NCBI RefSeq assembly: GCF_002970975.1
Contig: NZ_PNFA01000005.1
Location: 186,001 to 250,000, forward strand
Origin: Microbacterium halophytorum
GTDB taxonomy: Bacteria > Actinomycetota > Actinomycetes > Actinomycetales > Microbacteriaceae
Direction of reading: 5' to 3'
Length of the DNA stretch: 64,000 bases
Part shown: positions 48,497 to 57,779 of the stretch, piece after piece
Numbering within the stretch: position 1 is the first letter of the stretch
Layout of the letters: every line of letters starts with the position of its first letter
Position numbers and translations under genes: made by a program
The notes under the pieces: model-generated
The model's database searches: none
The model's input: the letters and a program-made list of their open reading frames with translations, nothing else
Told to the model about the DNA's origin: nothing

Positions 48497-51268
48497 GTGT
48501 CCACCCTTCTGTACTCCCTCGGCCGCTGGTCGTTCCGCCGCCCCTGGCGCGTGCTCGGCGCCTGGGTGCTGCTCCTGCTCGTCGTCGGGGGCGGCGCCCT
48601 CGGCCTGAACAAGGGCTTCGACAACTCGTTCACGATCCCGGGCACCGAGTCCCAGGAGGGGCTCGACCAGCTGTCGCGCACGTTCCCCCAGGTCGCCGGC
48701 ACGAGCGCCCAGGGCATCGTCGTGGCGGCCGACGGGCACAGCATCACCAGCGATTCGTACCGCGAGCCGATCGAGGAGTTCGTCGACGCGGTCGCCGATG
48801 TCGACGGCGTGTCCGCCGCGAACTCTCCCTACGACGAACTCGTCGAGGGCATGATCTCCGACGATGCGACGTCCGCGATCATCCAGGTGCAGGTCGACGG
48901 CGACATGACCTCGATCCCGGATGACACCAAGGAGCAGATCCAGAGCGACTTCGCCGCGCTGCAGACCGAACTGCCGAACGGCGCTGAGTCGGCCCTTGGC
49001 GGCGACCTGTACGCGACGGAGCTGCCGACCGTCACCATCACGGAGGCGTTCGGCGTGCTCGTCGCCCTCATCGTGCTGATCATCGCGTTCCGCGCCGTCG
49101 CGATGGCGGGCGTCCCGCTCGCCGTCGCGCTGCTCGGCGTCGGCGTCTCCATGCTCGGCATCGTCGCCGCGACCGGCTTCGCGACCGTCAGTTCCACGAC
49201 CCCGCTGCTCGCGCTCATGCTCGGCCTCGCGGTCGGCATCGATTATTCGCTGTTCATCGCCGCGCGGCATCAGGACCAGGTGCGCGACGGGGTCCCGCTC
49301 GAGGAGTCCGCCGCCCGCGCGACCGGCACGGCCGGATCCGCCGTCGTGTTCGCCGGCGTCACCGTGCTCATCGCGCTCATCGGCCTCGGCTTCGCCGGCA
49401 TCCCGTTCCTCACGACGATGGGCATCGCCGCCGCGATCTCGGTGGCGGTCGCGGTCGCGATCGCCGTGACGCTCACGCCCGCACTGCTCGGCTTCGTCGG
49501 GGCGCGCGCCGCCGGCCGCCCGAAGAAGCCGAGGAAGGGCGGGAAGGCGAAGCCGGCGAAGGTCGGCTTCGCCCGCCGCTGGGTCGGGCTCGTCACGCGC
49601 CACCCCATCGTGACGACGATCGCCGTCGTGCTCGGGCTCGGCATCGTCGCCATCCCGTCGACGCAGCTCGCGCTCGCCCTCCCGAACGCCGGAGTCCTCC
49701 CGGAGGAGTCCGAGGCCCGCCAGGCGTACGACCTGACCGGTGAGCACTTCGGCGACGGCTTCAACGGCCCGCTCATCCTGACCGGAACGATCGTCACGAG
49801 CGACGACCCGCTCCGCCTGATGGACAACATCGCCGACGAGGTCGAGCAGGTGCCCGGCGTCGCGTCCGTGCCCATGTCGACGCCGAACGAGGCCGCCGAC
49901 ACCGGCATCGTCCAGATCGTACCGGAGACCGGCCCCTCCGACCCCGAGACGGCCGACCTCGTGCGGGAGCTGCGCAGCCACCACGACGAGTGGCTCGACG
50001 AGTTCGGCATCGACCTCAAGGTCACCGGCTTCACGGCGGTGTCGATCGACATCTCCGACCAGCTCGGCGACGCGCTGCTGCCCTTCGGCATCTTCGTCGT
50101 CGGCCTGTCGTTCATCCTGCTCATGATCGTCTTCCGCTCGATCTGGGTTCCCCTCAAGGCCGCGCTCGGCTACCTGCTGTCGATCCTCGCGGCGTTCGGC
50201 GTCGTGACGATGGTGTTCGAGTGGGGCTGGGGCGCCGACCTGCTGCACGTCGCCAAGACGGGCCCCGTCATCGCATTCATGCCGATCGTCGTCATGGGCG
50301 TGCTGTTCGGCCTCGCCATGGACTACGAGGTGTTCCTCGTCTCGCGCATGCGCGAGGACTACGTGCACGCCGTGCGCCGCCTGGGCCCGATCACCGACAG
50401 GGCGAGCAAGCGGGCCGCGAACGACGTCGCCGTGGAGTCGGTGCGCTCCGGCTACGCCGCGTCCGCCCGCGTCGTCTCGGCCGCTGCCGTCATCATGTTC
50501 GCCGTGTTCGCGGCGTTCGTGCCCGAGGGCGATAGCAACATCAAACCCATCGCGCTCGCGCTCGCATCCGGCATCGCCTTCGACGCGTTCCTCGTCAGGA
50601 TGACGCTGGTGCCGGCCGTGATGGCCCTGCTCGGGCGCCACGCGTGGTGGATGCCCCGCTGGCTCGAGCGCATCCTCCCCCACTTCGACGTCGAGGGCGA
50701 GGCCGTCGAGCGCGAGCGCAGCCTCGCCGACTGGCCCGAGCCCGGCTCGACCGCTGTCGTCGCCGCCGACGACCTGCGCGTCGCCGCGGGCGACCGGGTG
50801 CTCGTCGACGGCCTCTCGCTGCGGGTCGAACCGGGCGAGGCGGTCGTGCTGGCGACCCCGGATGCCGTGGCCGCGCGGGCCGCTTCGCTCGCGATCGCCG
50901 GGCGCGCGTCGTCGGAGGGCCTGCTGCGCGTGGCGGGGCACCTGATGCCGGGCCGCGCCGCCTGGGTCAGGAAGCACGTCGGCCTCGCCGAGCTCGGCGG
51001 CGCTCCTTCCCCCGACGAGGCGACGGCCCAGGCGCTGCGCGGCTCGCCGCCGCTCGTCGTGCTCGACGGCGTCGACCGCCTCGACGCGGCCCAGCGCGAC
51101 CAGCTGGCCGCGGCCCTCCGCGACGCGGCGCAGGCCGCCGACCCCGCCCGCCCGCTGGCCGTCTTCGTGACGGCCGCCGATGCCGGCGCCGCCCGCACCG
51201 CCCTCGCGGCGGCCGGCTGGCCCGACGCCCGCACGCTCGACCTGAATCGCACAGAGGTGACCGCATGA
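48497..51268 (+). CDS. MMPL family transporter with C-terminal degenerate ABC-ATPase-like domain
   Basis: 923 aa. The RND-type MMPL part (residues ~1-735) has twelve predicted membrane spans in two halves, each after a periplasmic domain; LMLGLAVGIDYSLFIAARH and VMGVLFGLAMDYEVFLVSRMRE are the proton-relay signatures. Residues ~750-923 resemble an ABC ATPase (LVDGLSLRVEPGEAVVL ... GSPPLVVLDGVDRLDAAQ), but Walker A is replaced by ATPDAVAARAAS and the catalytic Glu after Walker B by Gly, so ATP hydrolysis is unlikely. GTG at 48497 follows GGAGG. The stop overlaps the YhgE gene. Probably exports lipids or drugs. Confidence 0.88.
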   Translation: MSTLLYSLGRWSFRRPWRVLGAWVLLLLVVGGGALGLNKGFDNSFTIPGTESQEGLDQLSRTFPQVAGTSAQGIVVAADGHSITSDSYREPIEEFVDAVADVDGVSAANSPYDELVEGMISDDATSAIIQVQVDGDMTSIPDDTKEQIQSDFAALQTELPNGAESALGGDLYATELPTVTITEAFGVLVALIVLIIAFRAVAMAGVPLAVALLGVGVSMLGIVAATGFATVSSTTPLLALMLGLAVGIDYSLFIAARHQDQVRDGVPLEESAARATGTAGSAVVFAGVTVLIALIGLGFAGIPFLTTMGIAAAISVAVAVAIAVTLTPALLGFVGARAAGRPKKPRKGGKAKPAKVGFARRWVGLVTRHPIVTTIAVVLGLGIVAIPSTQLALALPNAGVLPEESEARQAYDLTGEHFGDGFNGPLILTGTIVTSDDPLRLMDNIADEVEQVPGVASVPMSTPNEAADTGIVQIVPETGPSDPETADLVRELRSHHDEWLDEFGIDLKVTGFTAVSIDISDQLGDALLPFGIFVVGLSFILLMIVFRSIWVPLKAALGYLLSILAAFGVVTMVFEWGWGADLLHVAKTGPVIAFMPIVVMGVLFGLAMDYEVFLVSRMREDYVHAVRRLGPITDRASKRAANDVAVESVRSGYAASARVVSAAAVIMFAVFAAFVPEGDSNIKPIALALASGIAFDAFLVRMTLVPAVMALLGRHAWWMPRWLERILPHFDVEGEAVERERSLADWPEPGSTAVVAADDLRVAAGDRVLVDGLSLRVEPGEAVVLATPDAVAARAASLAIAGRASSEGLLRVAGHLMPGRAAWVRKHVGLAELGGAPSPDEATAQALRGSPPLVVLDGVDRLDAAQRDQLAAALRDAAQAADPARPLAVFVTAADAGAARTALAAAGWPDARTLDLNRTEVTA

Positions 51269-53871
51269 CCCTCCTGGAACGCGCCCGCGCGCGCAAGCCC
51301 ATCACCTGGCTGACCGTCGTCGGCATCGTGCTGCTTCCCGTGGTGATCGGAGGAGTGCTGATCGCCGCGCTGCACGACCCGACCGAGCGGCTCGAGAACA
51401 TGACCGCCGCGATCGTCAACGACGACGAGGCAGTCACGGTCGACGGGCAGCTCACCCCGCTCGGCCGGCAGCTGTCCTCCGGCCTCGTCTCCGGCTCCGA
51501 CGACGCCGACAGCAACCTCACGTGGGTGCTGTCCAATGACGAGGATGCGGAGGCGGGCCTCGCCGACGGCAGCTACCAGGCCGTCGTGACGATCCCGGAG
51601 AACTTCTCGGCGGCCGCCATGTCGTCGGCCGAGAACCTGTCGGGCGACGACGCGGCGCCCGAGCAGGCCACGATCGACGTCGAAACAGCCCCGGATGCCC
51701 TCGTGGTCGACCAGGCCATCGCCGACCAGCTCGCGGCGGCCGCCGCCGGCTCGATGGGCGACATGCTCTCCGAGGCGACCATGAGCAACCTGCTCGTCGG
51801 TTTCAGCACGATGGGCGAGCAGCTCGGCGATGCGGCCGACGGTGCGGAGCAGCTCGCGGACGGCGCGGGCGAGGCCGAGGACGGGGCCGGCGAGCTCGCC
51901 GATGGCGCGGATCACCTCGCGGACGGCGTCGGCCAGTTGGGCGACGGCATCGGCCAGCTCGCCGATGGCGCGGGCGACGCGTCCACCGGCGCGTACGAGC
52001 TCTCGGACGGCGCTCGCGCTCTCGCCGACGGCGCTCCCGCGCTCGCCGACGGCGCCGGCGAACTGGCGGCAGGCGCATCCGGGGTCGCCGACGGGGCCGA
52101 CGAGCTCACGACCGGCGCCGACCAGCTCGCCGGCGGCGCGAGCGGCCTCGCCGAAGGCGCCGCGGGCCTCGCGGACGGCATCGACCAGCTCGGCGCGGGC
52201 ATCTCGGGCGATGGCACCGCCGGGAACCCCGGGCTCGAGGGCGGCGCCCGCCAGCTCGCCGACGGCACGGCTCAGCTCGAGGAGGGCATCGCCGGCGACG
52301 GCGGCGTCGCCGCTGGGGCGGCTCAGCTCGCTGCCGGCCTCGACGAAGTCAAGACGGGCGTCATCGGATCCGGCACCGCCGAGAATCCAGCGCTCGTGCA
52401 GGGCGCGAACGGCGTCTCCGAGGCGATGGGCGGCATCAGTAGCGGGCTGAACGGCGACGGCAGCGCCGAGAACCCCGGCCTTGCGGCCGGAAACGCGCAA
52501 CTGGCCAGCGGTTTGGAGGAACTCGCGGCGAGCTGCGCCGCGAGCGGCGGCAGCGCCGAGTTCTGCGAGCGGCTCGCAGGTGCCTCGTTCCAGGCCGACG
52601 GCCTCGCGACGGGAGCGGCGGATCTCGCCACTGCCGCGTCGCAGGCGGCGCCGGGCGCCACGGAGCTCGCGGAGGGCGTCTCGGCACTCGCCTACGGTGT
52701 CATTCCGCTCGCCGACGGCGCGCAGCAGCTCTCGGACGGCACGGCGCAGATCGCCGACCAGCTGCCCGCACTCACCGCGGGGGCGGAGTCGCTCGCCGAC
52801 GGAGCAGAGCAGCTGGGCGCGGGCATCCCCCAGCTCTCGGACGGCGCGCACCAGCTCGCCGACGGCGGCGCCTCGCTGTCTGGCGGGGCCGCGCAGCTCG
52901 CCGACGGCACGGGCCAGCTCGCGGACGGGGCCGGCGCGCTCTCGGGCGGCGCCTCGCAGCTCGCCGACGGCACGGAGCAGTTGGGCGGCGGCGCGAGCGC
53001 CCTGGCCGAAGGAACGTCGAGCCTTGCGGACGGCGTCGGGCAGCTCGCGACGGGCGCCGGGCAGGCGGCGGCCGGCGTGCCGACCCTGCAGGACGGCGCG
53101 ATCCAGCTCTCCGAGGGTGCGTCCGGCCTCGGCGACGGCGTCGGCCAGTTGGGCGACGGCGCCGGCGAGCTCGCCGACGGGCTCGGCACGGCCGTCGACT
53201 CCGTGCCCTCCTACACGCAGGCCGAGGCCGACGACCTCGCGACGGTCGTCGCGAACCCCGTCGCCGCCTCATCCGGGACGGGCCTGTTCGGGGCGTCGGC
53301 GATCCCGCTGCTCGTGGTCGCGGTGCTGTGGTTCGGCTCGCTCGCGACGTTCTTCGTGCTGCGCGCCTTCCCCGCGGCGGTGATGGCCTCGCGCCGCTCG
53401 TCGGCGTTCCTCGCGGGCCGCTCGCTGCTGCCGGCCGCCGTGATCGGCGCGGTGCAGGGCGCCGCAGTGGCGGGCATCGTCCAGCTCGCCTCCGGCTACG
53501 ACGCCGCCGAGTTCTGGCCGCTTCTCGGGCTGTCGGTGCTCGCGGGCGTCTCGTTCGCCGCCGTGAACCAGGCGCTCGTCGCGGTTTTCCGCGGCGCGGG
53601 CCGCTGGATCGCCGGCATCGTCGGCGCCTACTCGGTCGCGATCGGCATCGTCTCGACGATGCCCGCCGCCCTGCTCGCCATCCGGCCCCTGCTGCCGACG
53701 AGCCCCGCGTTCGACGGCATGATCGCCGCGATCACCGGCACGAGCGGCGCGGGCGCCGCAACGGTCGCCCTGCTCATCTGGGGCGTGGTCTCGTTCATCG
53801 CGACGACGATCGCCGTCACGGCGCGCCGCACCGTGAGCTCGAAGGCCCTGATCGCTCCCGCCGCCGCGTAA
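51265..53871 (+). CDS. YhgE/Pip family membrane protein with long heptad-repeat region
   Basis: 868 aa. One N-terminal membrane span (residues ~15-37), an extracytoplasmic domain, then residues ~190-650 made of 7-residue repeats around xDGAxxL (ADGAGEL, ADGADHL, GDGIGQL), likely a long beta-helix or coiled rod. Five membrane spans follow near residues 690-860. ATG overlaps the MMPL stop (ATGA), so the two are co-translated. Homologues (phage infection protein, YhgE) and the MMPL partner suggest an envelope export complex; role unproven. Confidence 0.88.
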   Translation: MTLLERARARKPITWLTVVGIVLLPVVIGGVLIAALHDPTERLENMTAAIVNDDEAVTVDGQLTPLGRQLSSGLVSGSDDADSNLTWVLSNDEDAEAGLADGSYQAVVTIPENFSAAAMSSAENLSGDDAAPEQATIDVETAPDALVVDQAIADQLAAAAAGSMGDMLSEATMSNLLVGFSTMGEQLGDAADGAEQLADGAGEAEDGAGELADGADHLADGVGQLGDGIGQLADGAGDASTGAYELSDGARALADGAPALADGAGELAAGASGVADGADELTTGADQLAGGASGLAEGAAGLADGIDQLGAGISGDGTAGNPGLEGGARQLADGTAQLEEGIAGDGGVAAGAAQLAAGLDEVKTGVIGSGTAENPALVQGANGVSEAMGGISSGLNGDGSAENPGLAAGNAQLASGLEELAASCAASGGSAEFCERLAGASFQADGLATGAADLATAASQAAPGATELAEGVSALAYGVIPLADGAQQLSDGTAQIADQLPALTAGAESLADGAEQLGAGIPQLSDGAHQLADGGASLSGGAAQLADGTGQLADGAGALSGGASQLADGTEQLGGGASALAEGTSSLADGVGQLATGAGQAAAGVPTLQDGAIQLSEGASGLGDGVGQLGDGAGELADGLGTAVDSVPSYTQAEADDLATVVANPVAASSGTGLFGASAIPLLVVAVLWFGSLATFFVLRAFPAAVMASRRSSAFLAGRSLLPAAVIGAVQGAAVAGIVQLASGYDAAEFWPLLGLSVLAGVSFAAVNQALVAVFRGAGRWIAGIVGAYSVAIGIVSTMPAALLAIRPLLPTSPAFDGMIAAITGTSGAGAATVALLIWGVVSFIATTIAVTARRTVSSKALIAPAAA

Positions 53872-53883
53872 GCCGGCCGCACG

Positions 53884-53922
53884 AGCCGCGCCGCCGATCT
53901 TCCCGGGGTCGGCGGCGCGGCT
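53884..53922 (+). terminator. Hairpin after the YhgE gene
   Basis: 14-bp stem AGCCGCGCCGCCGA (53884-53897) with 53909-53922, 11-nt loop, 13 nt after the stop. Confidence 0.7.
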
Positions 53923-53982
53923 TCGCCGTGCGCGGGAAGCGCTCCCGGTGACAGAGGCGGGCAAGGCGGTACCATCCTGCCT

Positions 53983-54297
53983 ATGGAGCCGCCGAACGAC
54001 CTCTTCATCGTCGAGCTGTCCCCGGAATGGGGGTTCGGCGACATGGTGCTCGGAACGCTTCCGGTGTCCGCGGAGACGCGGCAGAGGGCCGCATCCTGGA
54101 ACGAGACGTGGGAGACCGTTCTGAATCCCGTATCGGAGATCCGCTGGCCCGATGCGAACGTCGGTCGCGCATGGTACCGCGAGGGATTGGACCTCATCGA
54201 CGCGATCCAGCAGGAGCTCGGGGGTCGGTATCGCGTCATGAACGGATTCTCCGCCTACAACCCCGACGCCGACCCGCAGCGGGCGGGATCGACGTGA
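53983..54297 (+). CDS. Unknown small soluble protein
   Basis: 104 aa, no family recognised; Trp-rich (WGFGDM, WNETWETV, RWPDANVGRAWYREG) with helical DLIDAIQQELGGRYRV near the end. ATG has a -10 TACCAT (53970-53975) 7 nt upstream. The following lipoprotein gene starts 43 nt later, so they may be co-expressed. Confidence 0.65.
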   Translation: MEPPNDLFIVELSPEWGFGDMVLGTLPVSAETRQRAASWNETWETVLNPVSEIRWPDANVGRAWYREGLDLIDAIQQELGGRYRVMNGFSAYNPDADPQRAGST

Positions 54298-54340
54298 CGC
54301 TGACCTCGACTGCCGCGGTATCGCAGACGTGGAGCCGCGC

Positions 54341-54736
54341 ATGACTCGACCCCGGATGCACAGGCCGATGGCGGCCGCAGCGATCTGCCTCGGCGTTCTC
54401 GCTCTGGCCGCGGGATGCAGCGATGGCAGCTCCTTCGCCGACCTGGAGCGGGAGCCGTCCGCCGATGATGCCCTTCCGATGCCTGAGAGCGGGCTCGACG
54501 GAGTGGATCTGGGCTCCGTGCGCTACGTCGGCGATCACGAGGGGACCGAGGTCTGGGTGGCCCGTGCGGCAGACTTCCGGCAGGACATCTGTCTGGCCCT
54601 GATGCCCAGCGACGGCGCATGGAGCGTGGCCTGCGGCGGGGTGTGGCTGAAGACCAACGGCTTCGTCGTGCAGGCGGATGGGGCTCTCGCGGACGACGAC
54701 TGGGTCCGCGTCTCACACAACGTCTGGGCGTACTGA
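54341..54736 (+). CDS. Small lipoprotein of unknown function
   Basis: 131 aa. Basic N-terminus then hydrophobic AAAAICLGVLALAAGC (lipobox LAAGC near residue 25). The mature part contains VRYVGDHEGTEVWVARAADFRQDICLALMPSDGAWSVACGG with two Cys possibly bonded. Start at ATG 54341; a GTG four codons earlier is possible. Small surface lipoproteins of this kind are common in the group. Confidence 0.72.
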   Translation: MTRPRMHRPMAAAAICLGVLALAAGCSDGSSFADLEREPSADDALPMPESGLDGVDLGSVRYVGDHEGTEVWVARAADFRQDICLALMPSDGAWSVACGGVWLKTNGFVVQADGALADDDWVRVSHNVWAY

Positions 54737-54862
54737 CTGCGTGCTCCGTTCGGATCGGTTCGACCTTCCCGTTCCCTCCCCGTCATCGGCGTGGGATATT
54801 GAGAGCGGTCGCACCCCGAGCGGCGATGGCGCCGCACCACCCGATCGAAGGAGAGTGATCCG

Positions 54863-56347
54863 ATGTCGGATCAGCCCGCCGTGACAACGGCTCTGTACAT
54901 CAACGGCTCCGAGCGCACGACCGCGGACGTGCTCCGCATCGCCGACCCCGCCAAGCCCGGCCGTATCGTAGGCGAGGCCGCCTCGGCGACGCCGCAGGAC
55001 GTCGACGATGCCGTGGCCGCCGCGAAGGCCGCGTTCCCCGCATGGTCGGCGCTCAGCCCGCAGGAGCGCGCGAAGCAGATGGCCGATGCGGTCGCGACGC
55101 TCGGCGACCACCGCGACGACGACGCGGCGATCCTGTCGCAGGAGAACGGCAAGGTCGTCGGCGAAGCGTGGGCCGACGCATTCGTGTTCGAGCTGCGCTG
55201 GAACCTCGCCCTCGCCGAGACCGACAGGGTCGACGCCGTCGAGACGCTCGAGCCGGCTCCGGGCATCCCCGTGACGACGCAGGTCGGCTACCAGCCGCTC
55301 GGCGTCGTCACCGTGATCGTGCCGTTCAACTGGCCGATCGCGATCCTCGCCGCGTCGCTCCCCCACGCACTGCTGGCGGGCAACACCGCGATCGTGAAGC
55401 CGCCGCCCTCGGCCCCGCTCGCGACCACCCGGGTCGTGCAGCGCGTCGCCGAGCGCTTGCCGGCCGGCGTGCTGCAGGTCGTCACGGGCGAGGACGCGAA
55501 CATGTCGTCGCTCATCCGGAACACCGACGTCGCGAAGGTCTGCTTCACGGGCTCGGTCAGCGGCGGCAAGAAGATGATGGAGATGGCCTCGCAGTCGCTC
55601 ACCCGCGTCACGCTCGAGCTGGGAGGCAACGACGCGGCGATCGTCACGGAGGACGCCGACCTGTCCGACACGCACCTCGACCGGATGTTCGCGGCCGTAT
55701 ACGACTCGACCGGACAAATCTGCATGAACGCGAAGCGCATCTATGTGCACCGCTCGCGCCTAGATGACGTCGTGGCGGGGCTCGAGGCACGGCTGCAGAA
55801 GACCGTGCTCGGCTACGGCCTCGACGAGGGGACGACGATGGGCCCTCTGCACCAGCCGGCGCAGAAGACGTTCGTCGAAGACCTCATCCGGGAGGCGAAG
55901 GAGTCGGGCGCCGAGGTCCGCGAGTACGGGGAGCTGCCGGGCGGCGAGCTCGACGGCGGCAACTTCCTGCGGCCGGCCCTCGTGATCGATCCGGACCCAT
56001 CGCTGCGCGTGGTGACGCAGGAGCAGTTCGGGCCCGTGATCCCGATCATCCCGTTCGATTCCGAGGAAGAGGCGATCGCGAGCGCCAACGACTCGTGGGG
56101 CGGCCTGTGCGGCAGCGTGTGGACGTCGGACCCCGAGACGGCGCAGCGCATCGGCTCGCGGCTCGAGTGCGGCTACGTCTGGTTCAACGACCACGGCGCG
56201 ACGCGCCTCGACCTGCGCGCGCCGTTCGGCGGCGTGAAGCAGTCGGGCTTCGGTCGCGAGCAGGGCATCCACGGAGTGCGCGACTTCCAGGACACCCGAT
56301 CGCTGGCCACGCTCGACGAGGAGGCCCTCGCGGCGATGGCGCACTGA
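54863..56347 (+). CDS. NAD(P)-dependent aldehyde dehydrogenase
   Basis: 494 aa ALDH-superfamily enzyme. PFNWPIAILAASLPHALLAGNTAIVKPPPSAP (cofactor entry), FTGSVSGGKKMME, catalytic Glu in VTLELGGNDAAIV and nucleophile Cys in STGQICMNAKRIYVHRS. ATG follows AAGGAGAG. The aldehyde is not identifiable; the C-terminal region (WFNDHGATRLDLRAPFGGVKQSGFGRE) is conventional. Monocistronic, ending at a long hairpin. Confidence 0.93.
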   Translation: MSDQPAVTTALYINGSERTTADVLRIADPAKPGRIVGEAASATPQDVDDAVAAAKAAFPAWSALSPQERAKQMADAVATLGDHRDDDAAILSQENGKVVGEAWADAFVFELRWNLALAETDRVDAVETLEPAPGIPVTTQVGYQPLGVVTVIVPFNWPIAILAASLPHALLAGNTAIVKPPPSAPLATTRVVQRVAERLPAGVLQVVTGEDANMSSLIRNTDVAKVCFTGSVSGGKKMMEMASQSLTRVTLELGGNDAAIVTEDADLSDTHLDRMFAAVYDSTGQICMNAKRIYVHRSRLDDVVAGLEARLQKTVLGYGLDEGTTMGPLHQPAQKTFVEDLIREAKESGAEVREYGELPGGELDGGNFLRPALVIDPDPSLRVVTQEQFGPVIPIIPFDSEEEAIASANDSWGGLCGSVWTSDPETAQRIGSRLECGYVWFNDHGATRLDLRAPFGGVKQSGFGREQGIHGVRDFQDTRSLATLDEEALAAMAH

Positions 56348-56360
56348 GCCGACACGGTCG

Positions 56361-56413
56361 AGACCCCGGATGCCCCTACCGCGCTCGTTGCGCGGCAGGG
56401 GCATCCGGGGTCT
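56361..56413 (+). terminator. Long hairpin after aldehyde dehydrogenase
   Basis: 17-bp stem (56361-56377 with 56397-56413) with an inner CCGCGC/GCGCGG stem, 13 nt after the stop. Confidence 0.75.
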
Positions 56414-56527
56414 GCGATTGCGCCTATGGATGATCGGTTCGCGAGTGCCGTGATGGCAAGGCGGACGAGGAGCGGGCCCCAGGCCAGCGACGAGGACAAC
56501 GCCGCCAGCGCGGTGCTCGCGGGCCGA

Positions 56528-57553
56528 TCAGAGCCCTGAGTAGGCGTGGAGGCCGTCGAAGTACATGTTCACGATGGTGAAGTTGAAGATCACCGCGGCG
56601 AAGCCGACGATCGCGAGCCAGGCCGAGCGCGTGCCGCGCCAGCCGCGGGTCGCGCGGGCGTGGATGTAGCCCGCGTAGAGCACCCAGATGATGAAGGTCC
56701 AGACTTCCTTCACGTCGAAGCCCCAGTAGCGGCCCCAGGCGTCCTGCGCCCAGATCGCGCCGGCGATCAGCGTGAAGGTCCAGAAGATGAAGCCGATGAT
56801 CGCGAGGCGGTACGCGAGGCCCTCGAGCGCCTCGGCCGAGGGCAGCGTGCGCAGGAAGCTGCGCTTGGGCTCCTCGCCGTTCTCCGCGGCGACGACCGCC
56901 AGACGCTCGCGCCTCGCCTGCATCAGCTGCACGACGCTGAGCCCGAATGCGAGCGCGAGGAACGCCGTGCCGAGCGAGGCGACGAACACGTGGATGACGA
57001 GCCACGCCGACTTCAGCGGGTCCATCAGCGGCACGATCTCGACGTAGAAGATCGACGACGACGCGAGCAGCACCGTGACGAGACCGGTCATGAACGTGCC
57101 GAGGAAGCGCAGGTCCTTCCAGAACAGCACGCCGAGGTAGACGGCCATGATGAGCAGCGTGCCCGTCATGGCGAACTCCCACATGTTCGACCACGGCACG
57201 CGGCCGGCCGCGACGCCGCGCAGCACCGTCGCGGCGAGGTGCATGACGAAGCCGAGCGCCGCGAGGGCCGTGCCGATGCGGGCGAACACGCGCCGCTTCG
57301 GGGGTTCGGCGCCCGCGGGAACCGCACTCGAAGCGGCTGCGCGCGTGACGGTTCCGACGGATGATGCCGAGGCCGCGTTCAGCGCCCCGACCTTCTCGCG
57401 CGCGGGCGCGCGCACCGCGTCCTTGACCTCGATCGACTCCTGCGACCGCTTCGACAGGTCGACGGCGTAGGCGATGAAGCTCAGCGTGTAGATCGCGACC
57501 GCGGTCCACACGAGGATCACGGAGTAGGTGTCGAGTGCTGCGACGTCCGGCAT
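56528..57553 (-). CDS. ccsB: Cytochrome c biogenesis protein CcsB/ResC
   Basis: 341 aa membrane haem-handling subunit of System II. The conserved WWD-type segment GAIWAQDAWGRYWGFDVKEVWTFIIWVLYAGYIHARATRGW near residues 245-285 has the tryptophan-rich haem site; His in HVFVASLG and YLGVLFW are also conserved. About eight membrane spans plus a charged linker near residues 30-75. ATG at 57553 has a -10 TAGTGT (57561-57566) 7 nt upstream. Last of resA-ccdA-resB-ccsB, though separated from resB by 226 bp with a hairpin. Confidence 0.93.
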   Translation of the reverse strand: MPDVAALDTYSVILVWTAVAIYTLSFIAYAVDLSKRSQESIEVKDAVRAPAREKVGALNAASASSVGTVTRAAASSAVPAGAEPPKRRVFARIGTALAALGFVMHLAATVLRGVAAGRVPWSNMWEFAMTGTLLIMAVYLGVLFWKDLRFLGTFMTGLVTVLLASSSIFYVEIVPLMDPLKSAWLVIHVFVASLGTAFLALAFGLSVVQLMQARRERLAVVAAENGEEPKRSFLRTLPSAEALEGLAYRLAIIGFIFWTFTLIAGAIWAQDAWGRYWGFDVKEVWTFIIWVLYAGYIHARATRGWRGTRSAWLAIVGFAAVIFNFTIVNMYFDGLHAYSGL

Positions 57554-57682
57554 GCCCGCCACACTACGCCGCCCCACCTGCGTTCTGCCGGGGAATCGCC
57601 CCCGCCGGGCGCCCCGCTGCGTGGTCGCGCGGCCCGCTCACGTGCCGCCACCTGCGGGTGCGACTGACCAGAGTCGCGCCTA

Positions 57683-57721
57683 GTGACACCTGAACGGGAA
57701 GGGGTGCCGCTCAGGTGTCAC
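57683..57721 (-). terminator. Hairpin between resB and ccsB
   Basis: 11-bp stem GTGACACCTGA (57683-57693) with TCAGGTGTCAC (57711-57721), 17-nt loop. It lies 58 nt beyond the resB stop on the minus strand, and ccsB has its own promoter downstream. Confidence 0.55.
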
Positions 57722-57779
57722 GTCCTGCGGGTTCCGTCGCCCGAGAGCCGCGACTGGCGGTACCTGAGCGGTGGCAGCA

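Noticed and set aside
48431..50977. 848-codon minus-strand frame opposite the MMPL gene
   Set aside because: Composition (Arg/His/Asp/Glu-rich) is that of an antisense shadow; MMPL motifs are on the plus strand.
51830..53200. Tandem DNA repeats interpreted as a CRISPR-like array
   Set aside because: The ~21-bp periodicity is in frame with xDGAxxL codons of the YhgE/Pip protein and has no unique spacers.
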